From: Myxococcaceae bacterium
GTDB lineage: Bacteria > Myxococcota > Myxococcia > Myxococcales > Myxococcaceae
Direction of reading: 5' to 3'
Length of the DNA: 64,000 bases
Assembly: GCA_019686135.1 (NCBI GenBank)
Contig: JADGHL010000010.1
Location: forward strand, 1-64,000
Notes under the pieces: generated by a model
Databases searched by the model: none
What the model saw: only the letters and a program-made list of their open reading frames with translations
What the model was told of the DNA's origin: nothing
Program-made: the position numbers and the translations under genes
Shown here: one piece after another, positions 1-9,879 of the stretch
Layout: the number at the start of each line of letters is the position of its first letter
Position numbering within the stretch: position 1 is the stretch's first letter

Positions 1-123
1 TGTTGTTTTTTTTTTTTTGTTGGTTGAGGGTTTAGTGGTGTGGCGGGGGGGGGGGGAGGCGCGCCTGGGGCTCCGCGCGGGCGGGCTTCGATGCCGGTGA
101 GCGGGTCGGACGCGCGCTTCGCT
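1..123. other. Low-complexity, gene-free sequence at window start
   Basis: The first 60 bases hold a run of T (about 7-18) and a run of G (about 45-56) broken by GT-rich sequence, unlike the GC-rich coding DNA that follows. No gene is visible before the stop codon of hslO at 124. It looks like a contig end or poorly resolved sequence rather than a functional element, which is inference. Confidence 0.5.
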
Positions 124-1011
124 TCAGTTGAGGCGGTCGATGAGTCCTGCGAGTTCGGCGTCGCTCACGACGTAGGTGCTCGAACAGAACTGGCAGGTGG
201 CCTCCGCCTTCTTGTCACGGGCCAGCATGTCCAGAAGCTCGTCCCTTCCGAGCGTGAGCAGAGCGCGGATGACCCGCTCCTTCGAGCACGGACACTTCCA
301 CTCGAGGGGGTACCGCGAGGTGATCTCCAGCTTCTCCCCTTCGAACAACCGGGTCAGCAGCTGCGCCGGGGGCAGCTCCGGGCCTGCGGCGATGATGGCC
401 TCACGCAGGCGCCCGCCTCGCAGCGCCTCGGTGCGTTGGCGCAAAGCCTCCACGTTTCCTCCCGGCAATGCCTGCAGGAGCACGCCCACCACCCTCCCCA
501 GCGGCTCCTCTCCCTCCGGCACCACCTCGATCGCCACCCCGGTGGGGAGCTGCTCGGAGGCGCTGAAGTAGTGCTCGAAGTCGCGCGCGAGATCGAAGCT
601 CTCCAGCTCCACCGAGGAACGGAAGAACTCTCCGCTGCCTTCATCGCGCAGCACCGAGAGGAAGCCGGCGTTCCCGTAGACGGGCCGCCAGTGGTACGCG
701 CCCTGGTGGCCCTCGTACTCGACGAGCGGGTTCTTCACGTACCCGCGTACCGCGCCCACCGAGTCGCTCTCCACGAACACACCGCGCAACGGGCCGTCGC
801 ACTCCAATTGGAGGTTGATCCGCGCGCTCGACTTCTGGAGCTGGAGCGCCGCGAGCAGCGACGCGGCGGTGAGGCTCTCGGCCAGCACGTGCGCTGCCGC
901 CGGCCGGGCCCGGTGCTTGTCCCGCGCGGTCCGCGCCACGCCCGTGGCGCTGACCAGCACCACCCGCAGCTCGTCCTCGGGCAACACGCCCATCACCACT
1001 TCATCCACCAT
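124..1011 (-). CDS. hslO: Hsp33 redox-regulated chaperone
   Basis: This is a 295-residue cytoplasmic holdase chaperone switched on by oxidation. The C-terminal zinc centre is visible as a CxC pair (C240, C242, in a WKCPC context) and a CxxC pair (C273, C276, CQFC). Those four cysteines hold zinc when reduced and form disulfides under oxidative stress in characterised Hsp33. Length matches the family (about 290). The frame is open from a TTG at 1038, but GGGAGG sits about 10 nt before the ATG at 1011, so 1011 is preferred. It is the last gene on the minus strand here, with no obvious operon partner. Confidence 0.95.
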   Translation of the reverse strand: MVDEVVMGVLPEDELRVVLVSATGVARTARDKHRARPAAAHVLAESLTAASLLAALQLQKSSARINLQLECDGPLRGVFVESDSVGAVRGYVKNPLVEYEGHQGAYHWRPVYGNAGFLSVLRDEGSGEFFRSSVELESFDLARDFEHYFSASEQLPTGVAIEVVPEGEEPLGRVVGVLLQALPGGNVEALRQRTEALRGGRLREAIIAAGPELPPAQLLTRLFEGEKLEITSRYPLEWKCPCSKERVIRALLTLGRDELLDMLARDKKAEATCQFCSSTYVVSDAELAGLIDRLN

Positions 1012-1044
1012 TGTTCCGAACGCCTCCCAACCCCCCAAATGAAA

Positions 1045-1067
1045 CGGGCGGCCGCACAGGCCGCCCG
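1045..1067 (-). terminator. Intrinsic terminator downstream of Cys-rich secreted protein gene
   Basis: A perfect 9-bp GC stem (1045-1053 with 1059-1067) closes a 5-nt loop. Read on the minus strand it is followed by TTTCATTT. It lies about 80 nt after the stop codon at 1146 and before hslO, so it probably ends the 1146-2354 transcript. Confidence 0.6.
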
Positions 1068-1145
1068 CTGGATTTCTACGCCTGGCCGCCCCCTCTCCTC
1101 AGCGGAAAGGGGTGCGACCGATGTCGACGCGACCGGCGACTGCTC

Positions 1146-2354
1146 TTACTGGCACAGACCGGTGGTCGTGTTGCAAGTCCGGTTCGGCGGGCAGCCGTTG
1201 CCCGGCTGGTCGCACCGCGGGATGCAGTGGCCGCCCGCGCCCAGCGGCTCGCAGCTGTACTCGGGGCGGCAGCCACTGTTGCCGCCCGGCATGCAACCGT
1301 CCTCGCAGATCCAGCCGATCAGCGCGGTCTCCTCGAACTCGGGACTGTTCGGGTCGCCGAAGATGTAGCCCACGCACACGCCCGTGGAGCCGCAGATATC
1401 GTCAGCGCCGATCGAGCAATCCGCGGTGCACATGCCACCGGTGTAACCGGTAAGCCCGCCGTCCGGGAGGGTCTCGGTGAAGCAGGTACCGGTGTCCGGC
1501 GGCTGGCACTGCGAGTCCGCCGTGCACGGACCGCCCATCACGCCGGCGTTGGCCGGCGTGCCCGCATCGAGGGGTTTGGGGAACCCACCGTCGACCAGCA
1601 GCGGGATGCAGATATTGTTCGCACCGTACTCGATGCAGGCGTAGCCCTCGCGGCAGTCCTCGGTGTCGCAGCGGGTGACGCAGATGTTCTCGGGCTCGCC
1701 ATACGGGCCGAAGGAGTACAGGCAGTACCCGTCCGCGCCGCACTGCGAGTCGTCGAAGCAGCGGCGGGTGCAGAAGCCATCCTTGAAGCGGAGGTTGCCG
1801 AGGGTCGAAGTGGTCTTGCAGATCGCGTTGTCCGGGTTGTTCACCCCGACGTTGGTGCAGTCGGCGGCGGTGGTGCAGGGCGCGCCGATCTCGCCCTCGC
1901 CGTTGCCGGCGTCGACGAACTCGCAGCGGCCGCCCTTGGTGGTGGCCACGCAGGACTGGCCCGGAGCGCAGGTGGTGCACGCAGCACCGCCCTCGCCGCA
2001 GTGGTTGGTCGAGGTCCCGGGGAACCCGGCGCCGATCGACTCGACGCAGCAGCCGGTGGTCAGGTTGCCGCAGGCGCCGGTGCCGCCGTCGGTACCGGTG
2101 CCGCCGTCGGTGCCGTCCTGCGGCGCGGTGCAGGCGCCCGCGGTGCAGACCTGGCCGGAAGCGCACGCGGTGCAGGCGTTGCCGGACGCGCCACACTGGG
2201 TCGCGTTGGTGGAGGCAGCAGCGATGCAGGTGCCGTCCTCGGTGCAGCAGCCATCACAGTTGGAGGCGTCGCACGCTTTGTTGGGGCCACAGCTTGGAGC
2301 GAGCGCCATGGCGAAGCCGAGCGCGGCTCCGATGGCGAATACCTTGAAGTTCAT
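1146..2354 (-). CDS. Cys-rich secreted/lipoprotein, myxobacterial type
   Basis: This protein of about 402 residues starts with a hydrophobic signal peptide (residues 1-21), then a cysteine (APSC) that could be a weak lipobox. The mature part is packed with regularly spaced Cys (patterns such as CxxxxCxxCC and CxxCxxGxxC) and a short Gly/Thr/Asp linker near residues 95-110. Such Cys-rich repeats are typical of secreted or outer-membrane proteins of myxobacteria, and no catalytic motif is seen. The ATG at 2354 is preceded by GAGAGG. An earlier in-frame start at 2405 would place 17 residues before the signal peptide and is rejected. Function unknown. Confidence 0.8.
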   Translation of the reverse strand: MNFKVFAIGAALGFAMALAPSCGPNKACDASNCDGCCTEDGTCIAAASTNATQCGASGNACTACASGQVCTAGACTAPQDGTDGGTGTDGGTGACGNLTTGCCVESIGAGFPGTSTNHCGEGGAACTTCAPGQSCVATTKGGRCEFVDAGNGEGEIGAPCTTAADCTNVGVNNPDNAICKTTSTLGNLRFKDGFCTRRCFDDSQCGADGYCLYSFGPYGEPENICVTRCDTEDCREGYACIEYGANNICIPLLVDGGFPKPLDAGTPANAGVMGGPCTADSQCQPPDTGTCFTETLPDGGLTGYTGGMCTADCSIGADDICGSTGVCVGYIFGDPNSPEFEETALIGWICEDGCMPGGNSGCRPEYSCEPLGAGGHCIPRCDQPGNGCPPNRTCNTTTGLCQ

Positions 2355-2680
2355 CTCTTCTGCCTCTCTGGGGTTACTTCGACGCCACACCAGCCCGTGG
2401 CGCATAGGTGAATTGCTTCCTGGGGGAACAGGGGCGCGGCAACTTGCTCGAAGCTCGGGCCACCTGTCAATAAGTCGTTCCTGCTGTACGTGTACGGGGA
2501 TACCCGATCAGCCGGCCACGAAGGACGCGCCCCAGATTAGGCAGCCCTGATTTCGGCTCGCAAGAGGTCGCGGCGTCTGGATCAGGCGAGGGTGCGACAG
2601 CTGTGTCAGGGTCCTTCGCCACGGCTCGGCCCGAGGTCCGGATCAGAACCTCGAGGCCGAAGCAGACGCGGTGGACACCT
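2355..2680. other. 326-bp gap between ssb and the Cys-rich protein gene
   Basis: No reading frame here looks coding. Apart from the candidate promoter at 2442-2470 and the ribosome-binding site of the downstream gene, I see no strong hairpin or repeat. Confidence 0.5.
2442..2470 (-). promoter_or_regulatory. Candidate promoter for the Cys-rich protein gene
   Basis: On the minus strand a perfect TTGACA (2470-2465) is followed after 17 nt by GCAAGT, a poor -10. It lies about 90 nt upstream of the ATG at 2354. Only the -35 is convincing. Confidence 0.25.
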
Positions 2681-3151
2681 TTAGAAGGGGATGTCGTCTT
2701 CGACACCGCCCGGAGGACCGGACATACCGCCATCGTCCACGCCCGGCGGCGGTGGGCCGTAGTCGTCCTGGGCGTGGCCGTTCGGCATCGCCGCCCGGGG
2801 ACCTGCGCCATCACCCCTGCCGCCGAGGAACTGGACGGTCTGCGCGACCACCTCGGTGGTCCACTGCTTGCGCCCGTCCTTGTCCATCCACTCGCGCGTC
2901 TGCAGCCGCCCCTCGACGTAGCACTGGCGTCCCTTCTTGAGGTACTGGCCGCACAGCTCCGCCAGCTTCCCCCACACGACGATCCGGTGCCACTCGGTCC
3001 GCTCCTGCTTCTGACCCGAGCTTTTGTCCGTCCAGCTCTCGCTGGTGGCGATGCGGAAGTTCGCCACCGCCTGGCCACCCTGGGTGAACCGGATCTCCGG
3101 ATCGTTCCCGAGGTTGCCGATCAGAATCACCTTATTGATGCCGCCAGCCAT
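2681..3151 (-). CDS. ssb: Single-stranded DNA-binding protein
   Basis: This is a 156-residue SSB. The OB fold spans about residues 1-110, beginning with the usual [14 protein letters not shown] context and containing [13 protein letters not shown] and the [11 protein letters not shown] strand. A Gly/Pro/Asp-rich linker follows, and the protein ends in the acidic tip DDIPF that recruits replication and repair partners. It binds ssDNA as a tetramer in replication, recombination and repair. The frame is open upstream to 3394, but homology begins at the ATG at 3151, preceded by GGGGCGGTG. No SOS box was found in the 70-bp gap to dacB. Confidence 0.97.
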   Translation of the reverse strand: MAGGINKVILIGNLGNDPEIRFTQGGQAVANFRIATSESWTDKSSGQKQERTEWHRIVVWGKLAELCGQYLKKGRQCYVEGRLQTREWMDKDGRKQWTTEVVAQTVQFLGGRGDGAGPRAAMPNGHAQDDYGPPPPGVDDGGMSGPPGGVEDDIPF

Positions 3152-3221
3152 GTCACCGCCCCTGGTATCGCCCGACCACCACGGCCGAGCTGTGGAGGCT
3201 TGTAGCAGGAAGTTCTGACAA

Positions 3222-5453
3222 TCACCCGCCCGGACGCGTGTCCGCGACCGGCGGATCGAGGGGCGATGAGGCGGAGGCCGGCGCGGATTCGGCGTTGGCG
3301 GAGGTCTCGGCGGGCAGCGCGGGCGCGCGGGCTTCGGCGATCTTCTTCGACAGCGTGGTCTCCATCTGCCGCGCGAACGCGGAGAGCTCGCCATCCACCG
3401 CGCCCATCGCCCGTTTGAGCGCGGCCCAGAACGGATGCTCCGGATCGGCCGCGGCCACGAAGCCGCGCGCCAACAGCGCGATGGCCGCCTCGCGATCGGC
3501 CGGGGGCGTCCGGCGCAGCGTCACCAGCAGCTCGGTGGGCGCGGTGCGCGAGACGTCCGCCAGCGCCTCGGCCAGCTCCTTCTGCGCGCCCTCGTCGCCG
3601 CCGGTCGCCTTCGCCAGATCCACGAGGTGCGCGAGCGCGTCGGGGTTTCCCTCTGCGGCGAGATCGATGACGGACGAGACGCCGGGGACGTCGATCTCCA
3701 GATCCTTCGCAACCTGCCGCAGCCGCCCGTACACCTCCGGGGTGGCGCTGAACGAATCGAGCAGCGCGCGCGCGGCGAGGTAGTCCTGCGGGTCGGACCG
3801 GTAGAGCGACTCGGCCACCACCACCCGCACCGCCGGATCCTTCTCGTTGCGCCACGCGGTGCGCAGGAACGCAATGTTCCGCTTGTCCGCCTGGCGGCCG
3901 ACCAACAGATAGGTCCGGATCCGCGCGCGCGCCTCGTCCAGAGAGCCCGGGCGGACGTCGTCGGTGAGCGCCTCGGCGACCGCGCGCGTGGGGCCCTCGC
4001 TGCCGCCGACAGCGGCCACCGCCGCGCCCATCGCGTCGAGACCCTTGATGACCGATCCGGCGCGGCGGTCGTAGTCGTTCACCATGATGGAGAAGACGAA
4101 GCGTTCGCCGCCGACGCCGACGACATAGCCGCTCAGCGCGCTCACGTTCTCCAGGGTGCCGGTCTTGGCGCGCAGCCGGCCCACCGCGTCGGTGCCCTCG
4201 AAGCGGCGGCGCACCGTGCCGTCCTTGCCGGCGATGCCCAGGGTGGAGAGGTACTCGGGCATCATCGGGATCTGCTTCGCCATGTAACAGAGCAGCTTCG
4301 TGGTCTGCGCGGGCGAGAAGCGGTTGGTGTCGTTGAGGCCGGACCCGTTCTTCATCACGTAGGTGCCGCGGGCGATCCCCACGTCCTGCGCGAGGAACTC
4401 CTCCACCACCTCCACGCCCTTCTGGGTGGTGCCCGGCGGGCCTTTGACCTCGGCGGCCAGCGTCTTGAGCAGCTGTTCGGCGATGAAGTTCTGCGAGTCC
4501 TTGTTCAGCTTCTTGAGCACCAGGTCGAGCGTGTCGGACTGGTGCAGGTAGAGCAGCCGCGCGTCGGGCGCGACCTGGCCCAGCTTCACCCGCCCGCGCA
4601 CCTTGACACCTCGCTGTTGCAGCAGCGCCTTGAGCGTGTAGCCGAAGTACATCGGCGGGTTGTCGATCTTCTTCCAGCCCACCCACGAGGCGCGGCCCAG
4701 GGTGATCGTCCCCGTCACCCTCACCCGCTGCTTGTCGCCGAGCGGTTCGGAGCGGACGTCCAGGCGCGACCGGCGTTGGCCGGTGGTGGTGAGGCTGGAC
4801 TCGACCACGAAGAACTCGCTCGGCGGATCAATCTCCACCACCGCCGGATCGCCGGGCTTCTCGCCGGCGCGGACGAAGATGCCCACCGCGTTCCAGTTGA
4901 GCGACACCGCGCCCGGCGGCGCCATGTACGCGCGGTCCGAGTCCTCCTGATCGTAACCGGGGGGCACGCGGTCATCGTCGAACCAAGTGTCGTCGATGAC
5001 GATGTCGTGGACCTCCTTCAGCCCGGTGTGCGCGAGCTCGGAGACCATGTTGTAGAGCCGCTCGGTGGTGATCGTCGGATCGCCCTTGCCGCGCACGTAG
5101 AGGACGCGGACCTTGCCGTCTTTGATGGGCGCGTCGGTGAGAAACTCGGTCTGGTAGCGGTACTCCGGCCCCAGCCGCGCCAGCGCGGCGGCGGAGGTGA
5201 AGAGCTTCACGTTGGAGGCCGGGTTGAGCAGATCGTCCGCGTGGCTGGCGTAGACGACCTCGCCGGTATCGAGCGAGGCGATCTGCACGCCGACGCGCGC
5301 GTCGTTGAGCGGCGGCCGCGCGAGCACCTCTTCGATCGCGTTCCTGAGCGCTTCGCGATCCGCTGTCTGCTGAAGCGTCTTGCCCTCGGCCGCGGCCGTC
5401 GCCGTCGCGAACAGCAACGCGGGCAACGCGAGGATGGGGACCAGGCGGGACAA
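3222..5453 (-). CDS. dacB: D-alanyl-D-alanine carboxypeptidase/endopeptidase, PBP4 (S13) family, with C-terminal extension
   Basis: This 743-residue periplasmic enzyme trims peptidoglycan peptides. A signal peptide occupies about residues 1-22. The three penicillin-binding motifs are visible: SNVK with the nucleophile S80 and K83, SQN (S320-N322), and KTG (K430-G432). The large insert between the first two motifs is typical of the S13 family. Residues after about 490 form an additional alpha-helical, Ala/Leu/Arg-rich segment of about 240 residues resembling HEAT-type repeats, which E. coli PBP4 (about 480 residues) lacks. The start is a TTG at 5453 preceded by GAGGA at 5 nt. The frame continues to a TTG at 5519, but that would bury the signal peptide. 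Confidence 0.9.
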   Translation of the reverse strand: MSRLVPILALPALLFATATAAAEGKTLQQTADREALRNAIEEVLARPPLNDARVGVQIASLDTGEVVYASHADDLLNPASNVKLFTSAAALARLGPEYRYQTEFLTDAPIKDGKVRVLYVRGKGDPTITTERLYNMVSELAHTGLKEVHDIVIDDTWFDDDRVPPGYDQEDSDRAYMAPPGAVSLNWNAVGIFVRAGEKPGDPAVVEIDPPSEFFVVESSLTTTGQRRSRLDVRSEPLGDKQRVRVTGTITLGRASWVGWKKIDNPPMYFGYTLKALLQQRGVKVRGRVKLGQVAPDARLLYLHQSDTLDLVLKKLNKDSQNFIAEQLLKTLAAEVKGPPGTTQKGVEVVEEFLAQDVGIARGTYVMKNGSGLNDTNRFSPAQTTKLLCYMAKQIPMMPEYLSTLGIAGKDGTVRRRFEGTDAVGRLRAKTGTLENVSALSGYVVGVGGERFVFSIMVNDYDRRAGSVIKGLDAMGAAVAAVGGSEGPTRAVAEALTDDVRPGSLDEARARIRTYLLVGRQADKRNIAFLRTAWRNEKDPAVRVVVAESLYRSDPQDYLAARALLDSFSATPEVYGRLRQVAKDLEIDVPGVSSVIDLAAEGNPDALAHLVDLAKATGGDEGAQKELAEALADVSRTAPTELLVTLRRTPPADREAAIALLARGFVAAADPEHPFWAALKRAMGAVDGELSAFARQMETTLSKKIAEARAPALPAETSANAESAPASASSPLDPPVADTRPGG

Positions 5454-5616
5454 CGGTTCCTCGGCAGGCAAGGGGCTGCGGATGGCGCAAATTATCGAGG
5501 GCGGTCCCGGGCGCCGCAATGTAGGCGTTCTCTGGTCATCGCCGGGACGGTCGCTCCTCAGACGTTCGGCAGCGTCATTGCAGTTCTGAAGTCATGGACT
5601 AAGCATCGGCCTCTCC

Positions 5617-7167
5617 GTGACGCACTTCCGCGCCCTCGCAGCCACAGTGGTGATGACGTTGCTTGCGGCGTGCCGGTCGGGTTCGCCTCCGAGCGGTATC
5701 ACGGTGCTGATCGAATCGCCGCCGGACAGCATCGACGACCGGATGGCTTTGAGCGCCAACGGTCAGCGGATCGCACAGCTCATCACGCCGGGCCTGGTGA
5801 CGTTCAACGACGAGAGCGAACCGGTGCCGGATCTCGCGGAGTCCTTCCGTTGGGTGGACGATCGGACGCTGGAGTTCACGCTGCGGCCGGGGCTCACGTT
5901 CCACGACGGGAGCGCGCTCACCACCGCGGACGTGAAGGCGACGTACGAGGCGTTGCTGGACCGGACCCTCCCCTCGCCCCGTGCGGACAAGCTCGAGCCG
6001 GTGGCGTCGATCGAAGCGGTGGACGACCGCGTGCTCCGGCTACACCTCAAGCGCGCCTATGCGCCGATGCTGGCGGAGCTCACGATCGGCATCGTCCCAG
6101 AAGAGCGCGCAAACGACATCGCGGCGCAGGGCCGCGCGCCAATCGGAGCCGGGCCGTTCCGTTTCGTCGCACAGCCCGACGAAGAGCACCTCGAGCTCGC
6201 GCCGTTCGACGGCTACTACGGCGGCAAGCCGGACATCCGCGCGCTGCACCTGCGGGTGGTGCGCGACGAGACGACGCGGGTGCTGGAGCTGCTGAAAGGA
6301 CGCGCCGATCTGGTGGTGAACGCGGTCTCGCCCGCGGTGCTGCCCATGCTCACGAAGCAGCCCGGGATCCACGTGCTGACCCGCCCCGGCACCGGTTACG
6401 CGTACATCGGGTTCAACGTGCGCCAGGGGCCCCTGTCGGATCCGCGCGTGCGGCGGGCGATCTGCCACCTGGTGAGGACGGAGCCGATCGTCGAGTACAA
6501 GTTCCACGGCCTCGCGGTACCGGCGACCGGGATGATCCCGAAGAGCCACTGGGCGTACACGCCCACCGCCGGCTGCCGGTACGACCCTGCGGAGGCCGCG
6601 CGGCTGTTGGACGAAGCCGGCTACCCCGACCCGGACGGGCCCGGCGGACAGCCGCGGCTGACGATCTCGTACAAGACCTCGACCGATCGCTTCCGCAAGT
6701 CGATCGCGCTCGTCCTCAAACAAGAGCTCGAGGAGGGCGGGATTGCGATCGACCTGCGCGCGTTGGAGTTCGGGACGTTCTTCTCCGACGTGCGCAAGGG
6801 CAACTTCGAGATGGTGACGCTGAAGTGGGGCGCGGTGGTGGAGCCGGATCTGATGCGCTGGGTGTTCAGCTCGGGCTTCATCCCCACCGCGGAGAACCAC
6901 TTCGGCGGGCTGAACCGCGCCGGGTACGCCGACCCCGAGGTGGACGCCGCGCTCGCGCGCGCGTCGGCGGCAGTCACGCGCGAGGAACGCAAGGCCCTCT
7001 ACGCCGAGGTCCTGCGCGCGCTCGATCGCGACCTGCCCAACGTCCCGTTGTGGCATGAGACCAGCGTGGCGATCGTCTCCGACCGGCTGCGGGGCTACTC
7101 CCCGAGCGCCCACGGGTTCTTCACCCCGCTGGCGAAGGCGCACCAGGTCGACGGAGCCGGACGATGA
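5617..7167 (+). CDS. Peptide/nickel-type ABC transporter substrate-binding lipoprotein (SBP_bac_5)
   Basis: This 516-residue extracytoplasmic solute-binding protein belongs to the DppA/OppA/NikA family. A short signal peptide ends in the lipobox LLAAC (Cys19). Family features include LRPGLTFHDGSALTTADVKATYE near residue 90 and the repeated lobe structure expected for peptide binders. It would deliver a peptide-like substrate to the two permeases encoded immediately downstream, whose first gene overlaps it by 4 nt (ATGA). The start is a GTG with no strong ribosome-binding site. Substrate cannot be read from the sequence. Confidence 0.88.
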   Translation: MTHFRALAATVVMTLLAACRSGSPPSGITVLIESPPDSIDDRMALSANGQRIAQLITPGLVTFNDESEPVPDLAESFRWVDDRTLEFTLRPGLTFHDGSALTTADVKATYEALLDRTLPSPRADKLEPVASIEAVDDRVLRLHLKRAYAPMLAELTIGIVPEERANDIAAQGRAPIGAGPFRFVAQPDEEHLELAPFDGYYGGKPDIRALHLRVVRDETTRVLELLKGRADLVVNAVSPAVLPMLTKQPGIHVLTRPGTGYAYIGFNVRQGPLSDPRVRRAICHLVRTEPIVEYKFHGLAVPATGMIPKSHWAYTPTAGCRYDPAEAARLLDEAGYPDPDGPGGQPRLTISYKTSTDRFRKSIALVLKQELEEGGIAIDLRALEFGTFFSDVRKGNFEMVTLKWGAVVEPDLMRWVFSSGFIPTAENHFGGLNRAGYADPEVDAALARASAAVTREERKALYAEVLRALDRDLPNVPLWHETSVAIVSDRLRGYSPSAHGFFTPLAKAHQVDGAGR

Positions 7168-8075
7168 TCCGCCGGCTCGGCTCGACCGTCATCGCTCTGG
7201 TGGGCGCGCTGCTCCTGGTGTCGCTGTTTTTGAACCTCGTGCCCGGCGATCCGATCGACGTGATGCTCGGCGAGCAGGCGTCGAACGTGGACCGCGAGGC
7301 GCTGCGGCACGCGATCGGCCTCGACCAGCCGTGGTACGTGCAGATCGCCGTCTTCACCCGCGACTTCTTCACCGGCGATCTGAAGACCTCGTTGCCGCCG
7401 TTTCAGAAGGAGATCTGGCCGCAGATCGCCGCCGCGATGCCGAACACGCTGCTTCTGACGTTCACGTCGATGCTGATCGCCGTGCTCCTGGCGGTGCCGC
7501 TGGGCGTGTCCGCGGCCGCGCGCCGGGGGACGCTCGTGGACAACGTCGCGATGGGCGTGGCGGTGACCGGCGTGGCCCTGCCCCGCTTCTGGCTCGGGCC
7601 GATGCTGATCATCCTCTTCAGCATCAAGCTCGACTGGCTGCCGGTCTCCGGCGCGGAGAGCGTGCGTCACCTGGTGCTGCCCGCAGTGACGCTGGGGACC
7701 GCGCTGGCCGCGTTCCTCTCGCGGATGACCCGCGCCTCGATGCTGGAGACGATGCGCGAGGACTACGTGACCGTGGCGCGAGCCAAGGGTCTGGCGCGGT
7801 GGAAGGTGCTGTGGAAGCACACGTTCCGCAACGCGCTGTTGCCGGTCATCACGATCCTCGGGCTCGAGTTCGGGACATTGCTCGGCGGAGCGATCGTCAC
7901 CGAGAAGGTCTTCGCCTGGCCCGGGATGGGGACGCTCCTGCTCAACGGGATCGAGAAGCGCGACTACAACCTGGTGCGGGCTACGGTGCTGGTGTTCACG
8001 CTGTCGTACGTGATCATCAACGCGCTCACCGATGTCGTGTACACGATCGTCGACCCGCGGGTGAGGCGACGATGA
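7164..8075 (+). CDS. ABC transporter permease, DppB/OppB family
   Basis: This 303-residue inner-membrane permease has an N-terminal helix followed by the LVPGDPIDVMLG periplasmic start typical of DppB. Five further hydrophobic segments follow. The EAA loop that contacts the ATPase is visible near residues 196-212 (VTVARAKGLARWKVLWKH). The start overlaps the binding-protein stop and the stop overlaps the next permease, so the three genes are translationally coupled. Confidence 0.93.
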   Translation: MIRRLGSTVIALVGALLLVSLFLNLVPGDPIDVMLGEQASNVDREALRHAIGLDQPWYVQIAVFTRDFFTGDLKTSLPPFQKEIWPQIAAAMPNTLLLTFTSMLIAVLLAVPLGVSAAARRGTLVDNVAMGVAVTGVALPRFWLGPMLIILFSIKLDWLPVSGAESVRHLVLPAVTLGTALAAFLSRMTRASMLETMREDYVTVARAKGLARWKVLWKHTFRNALLPVITILGLEFGTLLGGAIVTEKVFAWPGMGTLLLNGIEKRDYNLVRATVLVFTLSYVIINALTDVVYTIVDPRVRRR

Positions 8076-9388
8076 CGAGGCGGCCGGTGGACGGGAACGC
8101 TCCGGACCTCGAGCGCGATGTCGCCGCGGAAACGAACCGTGCGACCGGAGAGGCGACTGCAGCCGCGGCCGCCACCGCTCCGGACGCGCGCACACGCGGC
8201 GATTCGACACGCACGGTGGACGCGACCACGACCGCCGCGTCGGAGACACGTGCCACACGCCGCGATTCGGCGCAGGAGCAGGATGCGGCCGCCAGCCAGC
8301 GCTCGACACGCGGAACGGAGGAATCCACCCAGGCCGCGCGCAATGCGATGACGCCCGCCACGGGCGCCACGGCCCCGGGTGAACGCCCCCACCTGGGCGG
8401 TAGCGGGGAAACGGGCGCCGCCGGCTCTCCACCCTCCCGCGAGCCGACTGAGCCTCCTGATGTAACGAGCAACCTCGCCCCCGGAGCTGCGGATCCGCGC
8501 GCGGCGATCGACGGAGCTCCCGCAGCGCCTCCGGCCGCTCGCGCCGCTCCGTTGCGATCGCGGAGGTGGCGCTTCCCGTTGAGGACGGCGGGCGGCCGGT
8601 TCGGCCTAGGCGTGGCGCTGGCGCTGGTGGCGACCGCGGTGTTCGCGCCAGTGCTCGCCACGCACGATCCGCGCGCAATCGACCTTGCCGCCGAACTGGC
8701 GGGGCCCGGACGTGACCACCTGTTCGGCGCGGCGGAGAACGGGGTCGATGTGCTCTCGCAAGTCGTCTACGGCGCGCGCGTCTCGCTGGTGGTGAGCGTG
8801 TTCGCCGTGCTGCTGTCCGCGGCGGTGGGCGTGACCCTTGGCGGCATCGCCGGCTACGTGGGCGGGATCGTCGACGAAGTGTTGATGCGGGTCGTCGATG
8901 TGCTGCTCGCGTTCCCCGGGATCCTGCTGGCGATCTTCATCACCGCGGTGCTCGGGCCGTCGCTGGCGAACGTGGTTTTCGCGCTGACAGTGACCGGGTG
9001 GACCGGATACGCGCGGCTGGTACGGGCGCAGATGCTCACCCTGCGCGAGCGCGACTACGTGCAGGCGGCGCGCGCACTCGGCGCGAAGGGCAACCGTATC
9101 CTCTTCCGCCACCTCCTCCCGAATGCGGCCGGGCCCATCCTCGTGCAGGCCACCTTCGCGATCCCCGGCGCGATCCTCGCCGAAGCCTCCTTGAGCTTCC
9201 TCGGCCTCGGCGCACCGCCGGGGACGCCGTCGTGGGGAGCGCTCGTCGACCAAGGCACGCAGTACCTGCTCGTGGCGCCGCACATCGCGCTGTTCCCCGG
9301 GCTCGCGATCGCTATCACCGTCCTCGGCTTCAACTTTCTCGGCGACGCGCTCCGCGACGCGCTCGACCCGAAACGGCGCGAGCGCTGA
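8072..9388 (+). CDS. ABC transporter permease, DppC/OppC family, with long disordered N-terminus
   Basis: This 438-residue protein has a permease domain only from about residue 165 on. It contains the OppC-type transmembrane helices, the [22 protein letters not shown] motif and the EAA loop ([19 protein letters not shown]). Residues 1-165 are almost entirely Ala, Thr, Arg, Pro, Glu and Gly with no predicted fold. DppC proteins are usually about 280-300 residues with a short cytoplasmic start. The ATG at 8072 overlaps the dppB-like stop (ATGA). No later start in a coding context is clearly better, so the extension appears to be translated. No ATPase gene follows. Confidence 0.88.
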   Translation: MTRRPVDGNAPDLERDVAAETNRATGEATAAAAATAPDARTRGDSTRTVDATTTAASETRATRRDSAQEQDAAASQRSTRGTEESTQAARNAMTPATGATAPGERPHLGGSGETGAAGSPPSREPTEPPDVTSNLAPGAADPRAAIDGAPAAPPAARAAPLRSRRWRFPLRTAGGRFGLGVALALVATAVFAPVLATHDPRAIDLAAELAGPGRDHLFGAAENGVDVLSQVVYGARVSLVVSVFAVLLSAAVGVTLGGIAGYVGGIVDEVLMRVVDVLLAFPGILLAIFITAVLGPSLANVVFALTVTGWTGYARLVRAQMLTLRERDYVQAARALGAKGNRILFRHLLPNAAGPILVQATFAIPGAILAEASLSFLGLGAPPGTPSWGALVDQGTQYLLVAPHIALFPGLAIAITVLGFNFLGDALRDALDPKRRER

Positions 9389-9879
9389 CACGCACCCCAG
9401 CATCGCTTCGGGGACCGTTCTGCGTGACCGGGCGCCGTGCCACTGCTCGCGCGCCGGGAACAGCTCTGCGCCGGGGCGCCACCACCCTCCAGGCGGCCGG
9501 ACCACTCCGGCACTGGCCCCGCGCCCCGAGCAATTTCGCGCGAGCTCGACGCGCGCAGCGTGAGGCTCGCACGACCCGCTTCGCGTCACCGCGCGCTCTG
9601 GCGCTGCTCACGCGCCACGAACCACTCCGCTCCGGGCTGAAGCCGCTCAGTTTGAATCTGGCCGCCACTCACTCCGCGCAGTCGGATGCTCGAGCGTGCG
9701 GCGTGCAGTTCCGCGCTGAGCGGGCGTGCGATCTTCATCCTGATGGGCTCGGCGACGAGGGCGCTTCTCGATCCACGCATCGTGGAGTGCATGCTGGCGG
9801 GGACCGTCGAACGCGTCGGTCTCCCGCCCACCGACCTTCGGGCTGGTCCGCTCCCACTCTCCGGCTGTACACAGCGCGC
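9389..9879. other. 491-bp gap with no recognised gene
   Basis: Short open frames exist on both strands, but none has a coding signature or a ribosome-binding site. Two stretches (about 9440-9480 and 9598-9640) share a loosely similar core (CTGCTC-CGCGCC-GAAC-CTC-GC-CCGGG). This may be an old degenerate repeat or GC-rich coincidence. Confidence 0.4.

Noticed and set aside
3435-7058. A 1,207-residue plus-strand open frame
   Set aside because: It is the antisense shadow of dacB followed by an out-of-frame reading of the peptide-binding protein. The composition is Arg/His/Gly-rich and no domain is visible.
8998-9879. Upstream extension of dtd to a 441-residue protein
   Set aside because: The extra sequence is an out-of-frame reading of the DppC-like gene and the non-coding gap. 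DTD homology begins exactly at 9880.
9389-9879. Possible repeat or small gene in the gap before dtd
   Set aside because: The similarity between the two stretches is weak in very GC-rich DNA, and no frame has a start context or coding composition.
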